DNA of 64,000 nucleotides. It comes from Thermopetrobacter sp. TC1. Its GTDB lineage: Bacteria > Pseudomonadota > Alphaproteobacteria > Rhizobiales > Aestuariivirgaceae. The stretch is taken from the NCBI RefSeq assembly GCF_000746275.1, contig NZ_KN050828.1, positions 39,098 through 103,097 of the forward strand. The letters run 5' to 3'. The notes below the pieces were generated by a model that was given only the letters and a program-made list of their open reading frames with translations, did not search any database and was not told where the DNA came from. Every line of letters begins with the position of its first letter. The first letter of the stretch is position 1. Positions 44,691-53,887 of the stretch are shown piece by piece. Made by a program: the position numbers and the translations under genes.

Positions 44691-46799
44691 TCACCCTTCG
44701 TCGGATTCCGTTGAGTCAGCGCCGGAAAGCCTGTCCAGCAGCGCGGAGGCCAGGGCTTCGGCCGTGATGCCGAAATGACGGTAGAGATCGGCGGCCGGGG
44801 CGGATTCACCGAAATCGTGCATGCCGATGAAAATGTCATCGCGATCAATGAAGCGCCACCAGCCGTCGCGCACGCCGGCCTCGATGGCGGCGCGCACCTT
44901 TTCGCTGCCGATGATGCGGCGCTTGTGCTCCTCGTCCTGCTCGTCGAAAAGCTCCATGCAGGGCACGGAGACCACGCGCACGGAATAGCCCTCCTCCTGC
45001 ACGATCTCGCGGGCCTTCAGCGCCAGATGCACTTCCGAACCGGAGGCATAGATCACCGCATCGGTTTCTTCACGTTCGCCGCCGACGATTTCATAGGCGC
45101 CACGGGCGCAGAGATTGGTCTTTTCCGGAACGGTGCGCACCGGTGGCACCTTCTGCCGTGTAAGAGCCAGAAGCGAAGGCCTGTCGGCATGCTGAAGGGC
45201 AAGTTGCCAGCATTCGGCCGTCTCCACGGCATCAGCAGGCCTGAACACCAGCATGCGCGGCATGGCCCGGAAAGAGGCGAGATGCTCCACGGGCTGATGG
45301 GTGGGGCCATCCTCGCCCAGGCCGATGGAATCGTGGGTGCAGACATAGATGACCCGCTGGCGCATGAGGGCGGAGAGGCGCATGGCGGCGCGCATGTAGT
45401 CGGAAAAGACGAGGAAGGTGCCGCCATAGGGGATGACGCCGCCGTGCACGGCCAGGCCGTTCATGACCGCGGCCATGGCATGTTCGCGAATGCCGTAATG
45501 GATATAGCGGCCGGCGCGGTTTTTGGCCGAAAAGATGCCCATGCCCTCGGTGAGCGTGCCATTGGAGCCGGTGAGATCGGCCGAGCCGCCCAGGGTTTCC
45601 GGCAAAACGGCGTTGACGGTTTCCAGCACGCGGTGGGAGGCCTGGCGGGTGGCGAGTTCCGGCGCCTCCTCGGAAAGCGTCTTGCGCAGCGCGCGCATAC
45701 TGGGACGAAAGTCCTCCGGCAGCTCACCGGCCATGCGCCGTTCAAACTCGGCATAATCCGCCGCCGGCAACTTCTGCAGGCGGGCATGCCAGGCCTTGCG
45801 CTCCTTGCGGCCGCGCAGGCCGGCGAGACGCCAGGCATCACGCACGGCACAGGGGACATCGAAAGGCTTTTCGCTGGGCCAGCCCAGGGCCTTCTTGAGG
45901 GCCAGGGTCTCCTCCGGGCCAAGCGGCGCGCCGTGCACTTTCGCCGATCCGGCCAGATGCGGGGCGCCGTGGCCGATCTCGGTGCGGCAGGCGATGAGCG
46001 AGGGGCGCTCCTCCTCGGCCAGGGCCTCGCGCAGCCCCTCGGCGATGGCATGCGGATCATGCCCGTCCACGCTGAGGACATGCCAGCCGGAAGCGGCGAA
46101 ACGGGCCAATTGATTGGTGGAATCGGCCAGCGAGACGGCGCCGTCGATGGTGATGCCGTTATCGTCATGCAGAACGATAAGACGGCCGAGCTTCAGATGT
46201 CCGGCCAGCGCCAGGGCCTCCTGGGAGATGCCCTCCATGAGATCACCGTCTCCGGCGAGCACGAAGGTGCGATGGTTGACCACCTCTTCGCCGAAACGGG
46301 CAGCGAGGTGTGCCTCGGCAATGGCCATGCCGACGGCGGCGGCAAAGCCCTGGCCCAGAGGGCCGGTGGTGATTTCCACACCGGCGGCCAGGCCATATTC
46401 GGGATGACCGGCGGCACGCGAGCCCAGCTGACGGAAGCGCTCCAGCTCGGCAAGCGGCATGTCCTCATAACCGAGCAGATGCAGCAGGGCATAAAGCAGA
46501 GCCGAGCCATGACCGGCGGAGAGGACGAAACGGTCCCGATCCGGCCAGCGCGGATCCTGCACGTCGAATTTCATGAATTCGGTGAAAAGGACGGTGACGA
46601 TATCCGCAGCGCCCAGGGCGATGCCGGGATGGCCGGAGCGCGCCTTCTCAATGGCATCAACGGCCAGAACGCGCAGGGCATTGGCCATCATGATATGCCG
46701 GTCCGCCGGGGCAAGGGTCTCCTTGCAGGCTGCGGCGCCTTTATCACCGGCGGGGCCGTCATGGCCGCTTTCTTTGCCTTCGCTCATGCTTTCCGCCAT
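44691..46799 (-). CDS. tkt: Transketolase
   Basis: A thiamine-diphosphate enzyme of the pentose phosphate and Calvin pathways. The ThDP motif GDGDLMEGISQEALALAG, the early SGHPGIALGAADI, and GEDGPTHQPVEHLASFRAMP are all characteristic. The start may be ATG 46799 or GTG 46805; both give about 703 residues with a 25-residue N-terminal extension. No gap, fba or other pentose or glycolytic genes follow within the window. It is divergent from the zapA cluster. Confidence 0.97.
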   Translation of the reverse strand: MAESMSEGKESGHDGPAGDKGAAACKETLAPADRHIMMANALRVLAVDAIEKARSGHPGIALGAADIVTVLFTEFMKFDVQDPRWPDRDRFVLSAGHGSALLYALLHLLGYEDMPLAELERFRQLGSRAAGHPEYGLAAGVEITTGPLGQGFAAAVGMAIAEAHLAARFGEEVVNHRTFVLAGDGDLMEGISQEALALAGHLKLGRLIVLHDDNGITIDGAVSLADSTNQLARFAASGWHVLSVDGHDPHAIAEGLREALAEEERPSLIACRTEIGHGAPHLAGSAKVHGAPLGPEETLALKKALGWPSEKPFDVPCAVRDAWRLAGLRGRKERKAWHARLQKLPAADYAEFERRMAGELPEDFRPSMRALRKTLSEEAPELATRQASHRVLETVNAVLPETLGGSADLTGSNGTLTEGMGIFSAKNRAGRYIHYGIREHAMAAVMNGLAVHGGVIPYGGTFLVFSDYMRAAMRLSALMRQRVIYVCTHDSIGLGEDGPTHQPVEHLASFRAMPRMLVFRPADAVETAECWQLALQHADRPSLLALTRQKVPPVRTVPEKTNLCARGAYEIVGGEREETDAVIYASGSEVHLALKAREIVQEEGYSVRVVSVPCMELFDEQDEEHKRRIIGSEKVRAAIEAGVRDGWWRFIDRDDIFIGMHDFGESAPAADLYRHFGITAEALASALLDRLSGADSTESDEG

Positions 46800-47092
46800 G
46801 AACACGGTGCCTTAAAGGGGCATTCGGCCCCGGCAGACCTCACCCCAGTGCCATGAGGGCACAAAGCGGCCTGGGGTGAAGGCGTGGCACGCGAATGAAC
46901 AGCGTGCCGTCACAAATCACAAACGGGGGGCGGCTGTCAATCCGTCGGGGCCCGGCGCGGCCGGTACGCGCTCACCGCCCGACAGTTGTGGGCATCCTTC
47001 GTTCAATGACTTGGCAGAGATTCCTGTCATGCTACATTGACGACCGAACGGGGCGGTGGGCGCATCGCACAGGCGAGATCTTCGAGGACGAC

Positions 47093-47371
47093 ATGGACAC
47101 CCGCAACAGGTTGGAAGAAGCGCTGGCCCAGTTCGAGGCCGCCTTGACCCAGGTGGAGCAAGCCTGTGGATCGCTGATTTCGGAAACGGAGGCTCTGGAT
47201 GCGCTGAAGGCAGAAAACGCGCAGCTCAAGCAGGCGCAGGCGAAACTGGAAAACGAGCTGCAGACGCTGAAAGCACGGGCCGCCGATCTGGCGGAAGCCA
47301 ACCGGCAGGTGCTGGCGCGGATCGATGCGGCCATGAGCCGCATTCGCAAGGTGCTCGGCGAAGAGGCCTGA
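47093..47371 (+). CDS. DUF4164-like small coiled-coil protein
   Basis: A 92-residue protein that is almost entirely coiled coil (LEEALAQFEAALTQVEQACG through LKARAADLAEANRQVLARID). Alphaproteobacteria often encode such a DUF4164 protein just before zapA, as here (91 bases), suggesting a link to division, but no function is established. ATG 47093 is chosen; upstream open frame overlaps the promoter area. Confidence 0.75.
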   Translation: MDTRNRLEEALAQFEAALTQVEQACGSLISETEALDALKAENAQLKQAQAKLENELQTLKARAADLAEANRQVLARIDAAMSRIRKVLGEEA

Positions 47372-47462
47372 AGGCATCCGCGCCGTCACATGCGGACAGT
47401 GTTAAGGGCCCTGCCAGGATGGCCCGTGTTTTTACAAGGGGGCAACAACCGGGAGAACCGGC

Positions 47463-47882
47463 ATGGGACAGGTGATCGTTCAGATCAACGGGCGCAACTA
47501 CACCATGCAATGCGAAGACGGGCAGGAGGATCACCTGCGCCGCCTGGCCGACATGATCGATACGGAAGTGACCAACATCCGCAACGCCGTTGGCCCGCTG
47601 GGCGATCTGCGCCTTCTGATCATGGCTTCGCTGGTGATCGCTGACAAGCTTGCGGAAAGCGAGCAGCGCATCGCCTGGCTGGAGCAGCAGCTGGAAACCC
47701 TGCAGGCAGCCCGACAGGAAAGCGCCGGCGATATCGCCCAGGTGGAAGAGCGCGCCGCCCAGGCGCTGGAAAGCGCCGCGCGGCGGCTGGAAGCCCTCGC
47801 CGCAGGCGCATGGGAGAAAACTGGCAAGGCCGCGGGCGGTTCTTCAGCGCATGATCCGTCCTCTTCGCAAGGAAACCCCTGA
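47463..47882 (+). CDS. zapA: Cell division protein ZapA
   Basis: Bundles FtsZ filaments at the division site. The N-terminal globular domain is clear (VIVQINGRNYTMQCEDGQED, then LRRLADMIDTEV), followed by DLRLLIMASLVIADKL and a C-terminal coiled coil (about residues 70-115). Length 139. In many alphaproteobacteria 6S RNA and fau follow zapA; here a repeat-rich gap follows and neither is recognised. Confidence 0.93.
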   Translation: MGQVIVQINGRNYTMQCEDGQEDHLRRLADMIDTEVTNIRNAVGPLGDLRLLIMASLVIADKLAESEQRIAWLEQQLETLQAARQESAGDIAQVEERAAQALESAARRLEALAAGAWEKTGKAAGGSSAHDPSSSQGNP

Positions 47883-47998
47883 TCCATCGGAGCCGGCCAG
47901 CCCATTCCCATGCCGCGTGTATCGTGTCGTACGGCATGCATGCACGTGGCATGACACCACGTTGCCGTCTTACTCATCACCCCGGCGAAAGCCCAAGC

Positions 47999-48144
47999 GT
48001 GTCCGAGGAAATTCAGGAAGCGTGCTGTTGCCATTAAATCAACCAAAGAAAAAAGACTTTCCATATATTGGGCAATAGTTGCTTAACTCATTGATAAACA
48101 AGAGTAAACGTCATTGCCGGGCCTTGTCCCGGCAATCCAGGGCC
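47999..48144 (-). repeat. Dispersed repeat R2, copy 2
   Basis: An inverted copy of 4343-4511, sharing the palindromic head (TCATTGCCGGGCCTTG to CAATCCAGGG on plus) and the AT-rich tail with GTTTATCAATGAGTTAA. It abuts half of an R1 element, as though one inserted into the other. Confidence 0.72.
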
Positions 48145-48280
48145 ACGGACGATGTGGTCTTGGTGGGCAATGGCGCCTGCCTGCAGGCTTGATTTGCGTC
48201 GTATGCTTTTTGTTGGGAGGTTCCTCTCGAAGGGTAGAGTCCTGAAGAACCCTTCTTGACTGCCATCACCGCATGCGTAA

Positions 48281-48315
48281 ATCGCCCCTGGATACCCGGG
48301 ACAAGCCCGGGTATG
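48281..48315. repeat. Palindrome related to the R2 head
   Basis: CTGGATACCCGGG and CCCGGGTATGACG form a palindrome related to the head of R2, without the R2 tail. Confidence 0.5.
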
Positions 48316-48404
48316 ACGTTTTCCCATGGTATTTCGACGAATTAAACATACACTTGCCGTCAGAAGCCAAATTGGTCCCGGTGCAGCGGGTGGCAGGCAG
48401 AAAG

Positions 48405-48445
48405 AGCGCATGATCCTAACCTCCCCCTACCAGGGGGAGGGGAAA
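48405..48445 (+). repeat. Dispersed palindrome R3, copy 2
   Basis: CCTCCCCCT-ACC-AGGGGGAGG at 48420-48440, preceded by GCGCATGATC, matches the element upstream of the TerC-family gene at 7062-7110. Confidence 0.6.
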
Positions 48446-48649
48446 AGTGGTGCTTCATGTATGGAAAGAATATCAAGGGCAACTGAGTTGATGACGTAAG
48501 TAGCTGATACTCAATATAAAATAACAACCTCCCAAGTTTTGGCTAGGGTGAAAGCATGCCTAGATAAAGGCATCTGCGTAGCATGTGATTAATTCCGCTC
48601 TTCATAGCGAAAATCATTCGCAACGCACAGAGTAATTTGATTGGACAAT

Positions 48650-48725
48650 GGGGGGCGAAAGCCGGGGTCTCGAGCCACAGACGCATGAGTAAGTGGCCTT
48701 AGATACCGGCTTTCGCCGGTATGAC
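48650..48725 (-). repeat. MITE-like element R1, copy C
   Basis: The right end GGCTTTCGCCGGTATGAC (48708-48725) is identical to that of copy A; the left end (GGGGGGCGAAAGCC) is decayed. The central part matches copy A loosely (GGTCTCG, then GCATG). Confidence 0.6.
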
Positions 48726-48799
48726 GGTAAAAATGTTGTGTGACATGAATGAGGGAATGGCCATCAAGGCACTGATTTACATTCTTTTCATACGAAAAC

Positions 48800-49237
48800 T
48801 CACTCCGTCTCCAGGCCGGCGAGGCGCAGTTTCCAGGCGAGGGTTTCCGAGTCCAGGGGCGCGCACAGGCAATCGTGCGCACCGGCCATGATCAGGGCGG
48901 TGGCGAGGGCCGGGTCGCGGTCCTTGAGGCAGGCGATGATCACAGAAGCCTCGACATGCGAAAGGCGCTGCAGGCGGGCGATGAACCGCTCCGCTTCATC
49001 CGCGCTGTTCCTGCCGGCGGAGACCAGAAGGACGCGCGGCATGTCCCGCCGGCAGTGAACCAGTGCGGCCTCGGCATCGGCCAGGGCAAGAGCCGGCATG
49101 CCCAGCCGTTCCAGCAAGGCGCAGAGGCGGCCTGCGGCCTGCACATCACCATCTGCCGCCAGAACCAGCGCCGGATGGGGGGCGGCGGAATGCACACGCA
49201 TGCATGTGGCCATGTCCGTCATGATCACACATCCCAT
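48800..49237 (-). CDS. Degenerate receiver-domain protein
   Basis: A CheY-like fold is suggested by the alternating pattern (PALVLAADGDVQAAGRLCAL, VLLVSAGRN, SVIIACLKDRDPALATALIM, CLCAPLDSETLAWKL). The phosphoacceptor Asp expected after the third strand is absent (LLVSAG) and the conserved Lys near the end is not seen (CAPLD instead of KPLD). It would not be phosphorylated in the usual way. No kinase or output domain is attached. A perfect CtrA-type site lies about 50 bases upstream. ATGs at 49237, 49222 and 49213 are possible. Length about 145. Confidence 0.65.
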   Translation of the reverse strand: MGCVIMTDMATCMRVHSAAPHPALVLAADGDVQAAGRLCALLERLGMPALALADAEAALVHCRRDMPRVLLVSAGRNSADEAERFIARLQRLSHVEASVIIACLKDRDPALATALIMAGAHDCLCAPLDSETLAWKLRLAGLETE

Positions 49238-49744
49238 GTTGCCTGCCCCCGTTGTGATTGCGACACCATGGCACGACAGGAATGGTTAACAGGGGATTAA
49301 CATGTTCTCCACAAGAGAGGGTATTTTTATACCAATAAAATCAATGTGTTATTCTCTCATCCCCACATTTGACACATCCGTTCTGTGGAAAAGTGTTCAC
49401 ATTTTGGCCTCATTCTGACAGACACACGATTCAAAGCCGCGCGCCAGAGGGATTGTTCTGCCCGGAAAGGGCGCCTATAACCGGCTGCGAGAAGCGGAAA
49501 AAGGGGCAAGGCGTGTTCCGTCGGGCGCGGACCTGAAAACAAAGGATGCCCAGCCGGTTTTCCGGAAAAGCGCTTTGAAAATGGCATCAGAAAAACCAGG
49601 GCAGGCGCCGCCAGAACGGAGCCAAATCCGCCTTTGTGGCTTAAGTCGTAACGACATCAACGCGCGGGCAGCCGGCGGAATGCCGCTAGCGTTCATGCTC
49701 TTTGAGGCTTTTGCCCGTTGCGGTTTGATATCGAAGAGGTGAAG
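49238..49744. other. Divergent intergenic region with CtrA and DnaA-like sites
   Basis: No gene is visible in 507 bases. It holds a CtrA-type site (49286-49301), two sequences close to DnaA boxes (TTCTCCACA at 49305-49313 and TGTGGAAAA, the complement of TTTTCCACA, at 49384-49392) and an AT-rich stretch between them. The mixture recalls cell-cycle control regions, but the box number is too low to call an origin. Confidence 0.4.
49286..49301 (-). promoter_or_regulatory. CtrA binding site
   Basis: TTAAC-AGGGGA-TTAAC gives the full CtrA consensus TTAA-N7-TTAAC. It lies about 50 bases upstream of the receiver-like gene on minus, suitable for regulating its promoter. The other flanking gene, on plus, starts more than 440 bases away. 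Confidence 0.6.
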
Positions 49745-50599
49745 ATGCGTTCCCTGCTGTTCGTTCCTGCCGATGATCCGACCAAGATCGACGCCGCCCT
49801 CACCTGCGGTGCGGATGCGGTCATCCTCGATCTCGAGGATTCCGTCGCCTACGAAAACAAGGCAAAGGCACGGGAAAACGTGAAGGCCGTGATCCGCGAA
49901 CACCGGCAGGCCGGCAAGGAGATGCCGGAACTGATCGTGCGCATCAACGCCCTGGACGAGGCGGAGTTCAATGCCGACATGGTGGCGCTTCTCGACAATC
50001 CGCCGGAGGCCTTCATGTTGCCCAAGGCGGAGGGGCCGGGCTGTCTGGACCGCATGGCGCGGCATGCCGGGCCGATTCCGGTCATCGCCATCGCGGCGGA
50101 GACCCCGCGCGGCGTGCTCACCCTGCCCGCCTTCGCCGAGAAGGTTCCGGCCAACCTGCTGGCGCTGACCTGGGGCGCGGAAGACCTTTCCGCCCGCCTC
50201 GGCGCGGCCACCAACCGCGATGAATACGGCCATCTCACCGATCCCTACCGGCTGGCGCGCTCCTTGTGCCTGTTCACGGCGCGGGCGGCCAATGTCGATC
50301 CCATCGACACCGTCTTCGTGCGCTATACCGACACGGAAGCACTGGCGCAGGAATGCGCCGCGGCCTTCCGCGACGGCTTCACCGGCAAGCTGGCCATCCA
50401 TCCGGATCAGGTGCCGATCATCAACCAGGCCTTCACACCAACCAGCGAACAGATCGAGCGGGCAAGGGCAATCATTGAGGCCTTTGAGAGCAAGCCGGGC
50501 GCGGGCATGGTCTCCGTGGACGGGCGCATCTACGACAGGCCGCATCTTCTGCGTTCGCAGCGGCTTTTGCGCAAGGCCAAGCGCTATGGCCTGATATAA
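49745..50599 (+). CDS. CoA ester lyase (HpcH/HpaI, CitE-like)
   Basis: A TIM-barrel lyase of the citrate lyase beta / malyl-CoA lyase family. The opening RSLLFVPADDPTKIDAAL, the metal-binding DLEDSVAYENKAKAREN, LPKAEGPG and WGAEDLSARLGA are all present, as is the late FTGKLAIHPDQV. No citrate lyase alpha or gamma genes are nearby, so the substrate is more likely a malyl-CoA-type thioester. GAGGTGAAG precedes ATG 49745. Length 284. Confidence 0.88.
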   Translation: MRSLLFVPADDPTKIDAALTCGADAVILDLEDSVAYENKAKARENVKAVIREHRQAGKEMPELIVRINALDEAEFNADMVALLDNPPEAFMLPKAEGPGCLDRMARHAGPIPVIAIAAETPRGVLTLPAFAEKVPANLLALTWGAEDLSARLGAATNRDEYGHLTDPYRLARSLCLFTARAANVDPIDTVFVRYTDTEALAQECAAAFRDGFTGKLAIHPDQVPIINQAFTPTSEQIERARAIIEAFESKPGAGMVSVDGRIYDRPHLLRSQRLLRKAKRYGLI

Positions 50600-50732
50600 C
50601 ACCGCCCATCGCTGCGGCCGGCCCGTCCATCACGCCGATCAGCCCCTTCTCCCCGCACGTAAATGGCGTTTGGGGGAACGTGCGTGCCGTGGTTTCATGC
50701 GCGCATGGGCACATTCGCCTTTTTCCGATCAA

Positions 50733-52187
50733 TCAGCGGGCGGGTGTTACATTGCCTTTGGCAGCGGCCGCCGGGGCGGGCGGTGTGGTTCTGGCCGGCT
50801 GGGTGCTCGCCTTGTTCTTGCCGACTTTCCTGTCAGCGCTGTTTGGCACATTCTCGGGATTGCCCAGGAGAATGGCCTTGAGCCGATCCGGCCGCAAAAG
50901 CCGTTTCGCCACCCGGCGGGCATCCTCGATGGTGACGGCGCGAATGAGGTCGTTGCGGCGGTTCACATAATCGATGCCCAGGTCCTGCTTGCGAAACGCC
51001 ATGAGGATATCGGCGATCTTGCTCGTGGAATCGAAGCGCAGGGGAAACGACCCGGTGAGATAGAGCTTGGCGTCCTCAAGCTCCTTTTCCGTGGGGCCTT
51101 CCTTGGCCATGCGCGCGATTTCCGCCCGGATGATGGAGAGCGCTTCTGCCGCCTTCGCATTGCGCGTTCCGGCATAGGCGAAGAAAACACCCGCCTTCTT
51201 CCAGGCAAACAGGGCGGAATAAACCACATAGGCCAGCCCCCGCTGCTGGCGCACGGCCTTGTTGAGCCTTGACAGCGCGCCATTGCCCAGAATGTGATTG
51301 ACGACATAGGCGGGAATGAAATCGGGATCGCTGCGCAAAAGCCCCTTGTGCCCCACATAGATGAGCGTCTGCGGGATCGGCCGGCGGATCACCTTCACGA
51401 AACCCTCTTCGGGAACGCGCGGATCTGGAACCGCACCGAGATCGCTCTTGGCCGGCAGCGGTGCGAAGGTTTCGTCAAGCAGGCGGGCCAGGGTCTTGGC
51501 GTCAATATCGCCAGCCACGGTGACGATGAGATGATCGCGGGTGAACACCCGCTTGTGCCAGGCGCGCAGATCATCGGCGGTGATGGCCTTCACCCCCGCC
51601 TCGGTTCCGTCGGTATCGCGGGCATAGGGATGATCGCCGAAAAGCGCCTTCTTGAAAGCCATGAAGGCCTGATGATCCGGCTTTTCCGACTGATTGCGCA
51701 GGGACACGATGAGCTGCTTGCGGATGCGCTCTAAGGCTTCCGCATCAAAGCGGGGCTTTTGCACGGCCAGAGCCAGAAGCTTGAAGGCGGCGTCACGATT
51801 GCGGGTGAGTGTGGTGAAGGAGCCTGTGAAGAATTCCATGCCGGCGGAGAAGGACATGCGCATGGCCAGATCCTCCATGCGGCGCTGGAACTCGGCCGAT
51901 TTCAGACCGCCGGCGCCTTCATCGAGCATGGCGGCAAGAAAGGTGGAAAGCCCCTGTTTCTCCGCCGGCTCGAAGGCAGCCCCGCCTTTAAAGGCGAAGC
52001 GCATGGCGATCAGCGGCACGGTGTGATCCTCCACCAGCCAGGCGGTGATGCCGGCGCGGGGCGCGTGCACTTTCTGGATACGCATCTCGGCCTGCGCGAA
52101 AGAGGAAACTTGCACAAGGCCGAGAAGCAAAAGGACGATGCCGAAAAGAACGCGGACGCTGCTGCCGCGCAAAAAATGACGAGACAT
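50733..52187 (-). CDS. M16 family peptidase-like protein, non-catalytic subunit
   Basis: A periplasmic M16-fold protein. A signal peptide (SVRVLFGIVLLLLGLVQVSS to AQA) is followed by the fold (VPLIAMRFAFKGGAAFEPAE, then HPYARDTDGTEAGVKAIT). The HxxEH zinc motif is missing: the equivalent stretch reads LSTFLAAMLDEG. It presumably pairs with the catalytic M16 gene just upstream, as in processing-peptidase dimers. I start at ATG 52187; earlier in-frame ATGs exist at 52211 and beyond. The C terminus is a Lys/Pro/Ala tail. Length 484. Confidence 0.88.
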   Translation of the reverse strand: MSRHFLRGSSVRVLFGIVLLLLGLVQVSSFAQAEMRIQKVHAPRAGITAWLVEDHTVPLIAMRFAFKGGAAFEPAEKQGLSTFLAAMLDEGAGGLKSAEFQRRMEDLAMRMSFSAGMEFFTGSFTTLTRNRDAAFKLLALAVQKPRFDAEALERIRKQLIVSLRNQSEKPDHQAFMAFKKALFGDHPYARDTDGTEAGVKAITADDLRAWHKRVFTRDHLIVTVAGDIDAKTLARLLDETFAPLPAKSDLGAVPDPRVPEEGFVKVIRRPIPQTLIYVGHKGLLRSDPDFIPAYVVNHILGNGALSRLNKAVRQQRGLAYVVYSALFAWKKAGVFFAYAGTRNAKAAEALSIIRAEIARMAKEGPTEKELEDAKLYLTGSFPLRFDSTSKIADILMAFRKQDLGIDYVNRRNDLIRAVTIEDARRVAKRLLRPDRLKAILLGNPENVPNSADRKVGKNKASTQPARTTPPAPAAAAKGNVTPAR

Positions 52188-52263
52188 GAAAGAACGGCCC
52201 TCTCCAGACATGATCGTGCTCATCCGCAATCAGGCTCCTTGAATCCTCATGGAATGAAATCTC

Positions 52264-53700
52264 TCACCGGCCGGCGGCGGCTGGCTGAGGCGCGGCGGCG
52301 GCCTTTTGGGCCCCGGTTCTGGAGGCCTTCGCCTCTTTCGCCCTGCGCGGTTCAGGCACACCCTTTTTCAGGAATCCGGTGACGGAATTGGGCAAGTCAA
52401 GATAAGCCTTCGCCACGGCGCGGACCTTTTCTGGCGTGACCGCCATGATGTCGTCTTCCCAGTTTTCCACCAATTTAAGCGATCCGCCCCAGGCCAGCGT
52501 GCTGCCCACCATGCGGGCAAGGCCGAACTGGGAATCGAGGGCATAGGTGGTCTCGGCCACGATGTTGCGTTTGGCGCGTTCCACCTCCTTGGGGTCAAGA
52601 CCTCTTTTCCTGACCTCGGCAAGGATGGCATCGATGCGCCTTTCCAGCTTTTCCAGCGATGTGCCGGGCGTGGGCGAGGCATAAATGCCGAAGGTGCCAT
52701 AATCCCTGTATTCTCCATCGTACCAGGCGCCCGCCCAGGTGGCGATCTTCTCCTCGATGACAAGTTTGCGATAGAGCAGCGAGGTCGTGCCCTCGCCCAG
52801 CGCCCGGGCCAGCACATCCAGCGCATGGGCCTCGCCCTTGCTTGCGGTGCGATAGGACGGCGCGACATAGAGACGCTCCACAATCGGGGCCTTGATGCGT
52901 GAATCGGCCATGATCAGGCGGCGCGCGGCCAAGGGCGGCGGCTCATGCGTGCGCACGCGCGGGCGGCGCGGGCCGTCGTTCTCGAGCGGGCCGTAATATT
53001 TCTCCGCCAGCGCAAAAACCTCCTCGGGCTTCACGTCTCCGGCCACAACGACAATGGCGTTGTTCGGGCTGTAATGGCGGCGATAGAAACGCAGGGCGTC
53101 TTCCAGGGTGAGGCGGGAGACATCATCCATCCAGCCCGCGATGGGGCGCCTGTAAGGGTGAGCGAGGTAGAGTGTGGCAACCATGCGTTCCGCAAAAAGG
53201 GTGCGCGGATCATTGTCGGTGCGCATGCGGCGCTCTTCCTTGATCACTTCGCGCTCGGTATCCAGAACCTCCTGCGTCAACTTCAGGTTACGCATGCGAT
53301 CGGCTTCCATGCGCATGACCAGCGGCAGATGTTCCCTGGCGATGCGCTGGAAATAGGCGGTGTAGTCCCAGCTGGTGAAGGCGTTGTCGTTGCCGCCATG
53401 GCGCTCGATGATCTGGGAGAAGGCGCCGGGCGGGATCTTGTCCGTGCCCTTGAACATGAGGTGCTCGAAGAAGTGGGCAAGCCCGGTCTTGCCCGCCGGC
53501 TCGTCGGCGGCACCAACCCGGTACCAGACCATGTGCGTGACCACCGGTGCGCGATGATCCTCAATGACGATGACGCGCAGGCCGTTCTTGAGCGTTTTTT
53601 CGCTCTTGTTCAGCTTCAGCGCCCAGGAGGGCGGCGCAAAGGCGACCATAAACAGCAACAGCGCAGTCAGCACCATGACGTGCGGCAGGCGAGCCTTCAT
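52264..53700 (-). CDS. M16 family zinc metallopeptidase
   Basis: A periplasmic zinc peptidase. After a signal peptide (about 28 residues) the inverted zinc motif is HFFEH at 76-80, with a downstream Glu in REVIKEERRM as a probable third ligand. Family segments MVWYRVGAADEPAGKTGLAH and HPYRRPIAGWMDDVSRLT follow. It precedes its non-catalytic partner and follows the DUF3035 lipoprotein and lspA, a usual alphaproteobacterial order. Length 478. Confidence 0.93.
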   Translation of the reverse strand: MKARLPHVMVLTALLLFMVAFAPPSWALKLNKSEKTLKNGLRVIVIEDHRAPVVTHMVWYRVGAADEPAGKTGLAHFFEHLMFKGTDKIPPGAFSQIIERHGGNDNAFTSWDYTAYFQRIAREHLPLVMRMEADRMRNLKLTQEVLDTEREVIKEERRMRTDNDPRTLFAERMVATLYLAHPYRRPIAGWMDDVSRLTLEDALRFYRRHYSPNNAIVVVAGDVKPEEVFALAEKYYGPLENDGPRRPRVRTHEPPPLAARRLIMADSRIKAPIVERLYVAPSYRTASKGEAHALDVLARALGEGTTSLLYRKLVIEEKIATWAGAWYDGEYRDYGTFGIYASPTPGTSLEKLERRIDAILAEVRKRGLDPKEVERAKRNIVAETTYALDSQFGLARMVGSTLAWGGSLKLVENWEDDIMAVTPEKVRAVAKAYLDLPNSVTGFLKKGVPEPRRAKEAKASRTGAQKAAAAPQPAAAGR

Positions 53701-53887
53701 TTCTCCTTCTCCCGCAAGACGACATTCCTTGAAAAAGGAATCACCGAATGATTGTGTCCATTGTGCCCCGTCATTGCGAACGGCTCACGTTAAAAGCCGG
53801 TAAGGGCTTGAACTTTCCCGCGTCATGGCCCGTGACGGCACATCCGTTTTCAGAGGGGCTTCTTGGCAACCGCGTGGTCGCCTGAGG

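Larger units (their letters stand above)
47883..48799. other. Repeat-rich intergenic region
   Basis: More than 900 bases contain no credible gene. From left to right there is half of an R1 element (47976-47993), R2 copy 2 (47999-48144), a related palindrome (48281-48315), R3 copy 2 (48405-48445), an AT-rich stretch (48480-48640) and an R1 copy (48650-48725). This is the position where 6S RNA is often found in alphaproteobacteria, but I could not recognise its central bubble here. Confidence 0.6.

Noticed and set aside
44775..46856. A 693-codon open frame antisense to transketolase
   Set aside because: No recognisable domain, and transketolase motifs occupy the other strand throughout.
47883..48799. 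6S RNA after zapA
   Set aside because: The location fits, but no closing stem, large central bubble and terminal stem were recognisable among the repeats.
49240..49740. Chromosomal origin
   Set aside because: Only two approximate DnaA boxes and no origin-associated genes; listed only as a low-interest observation.
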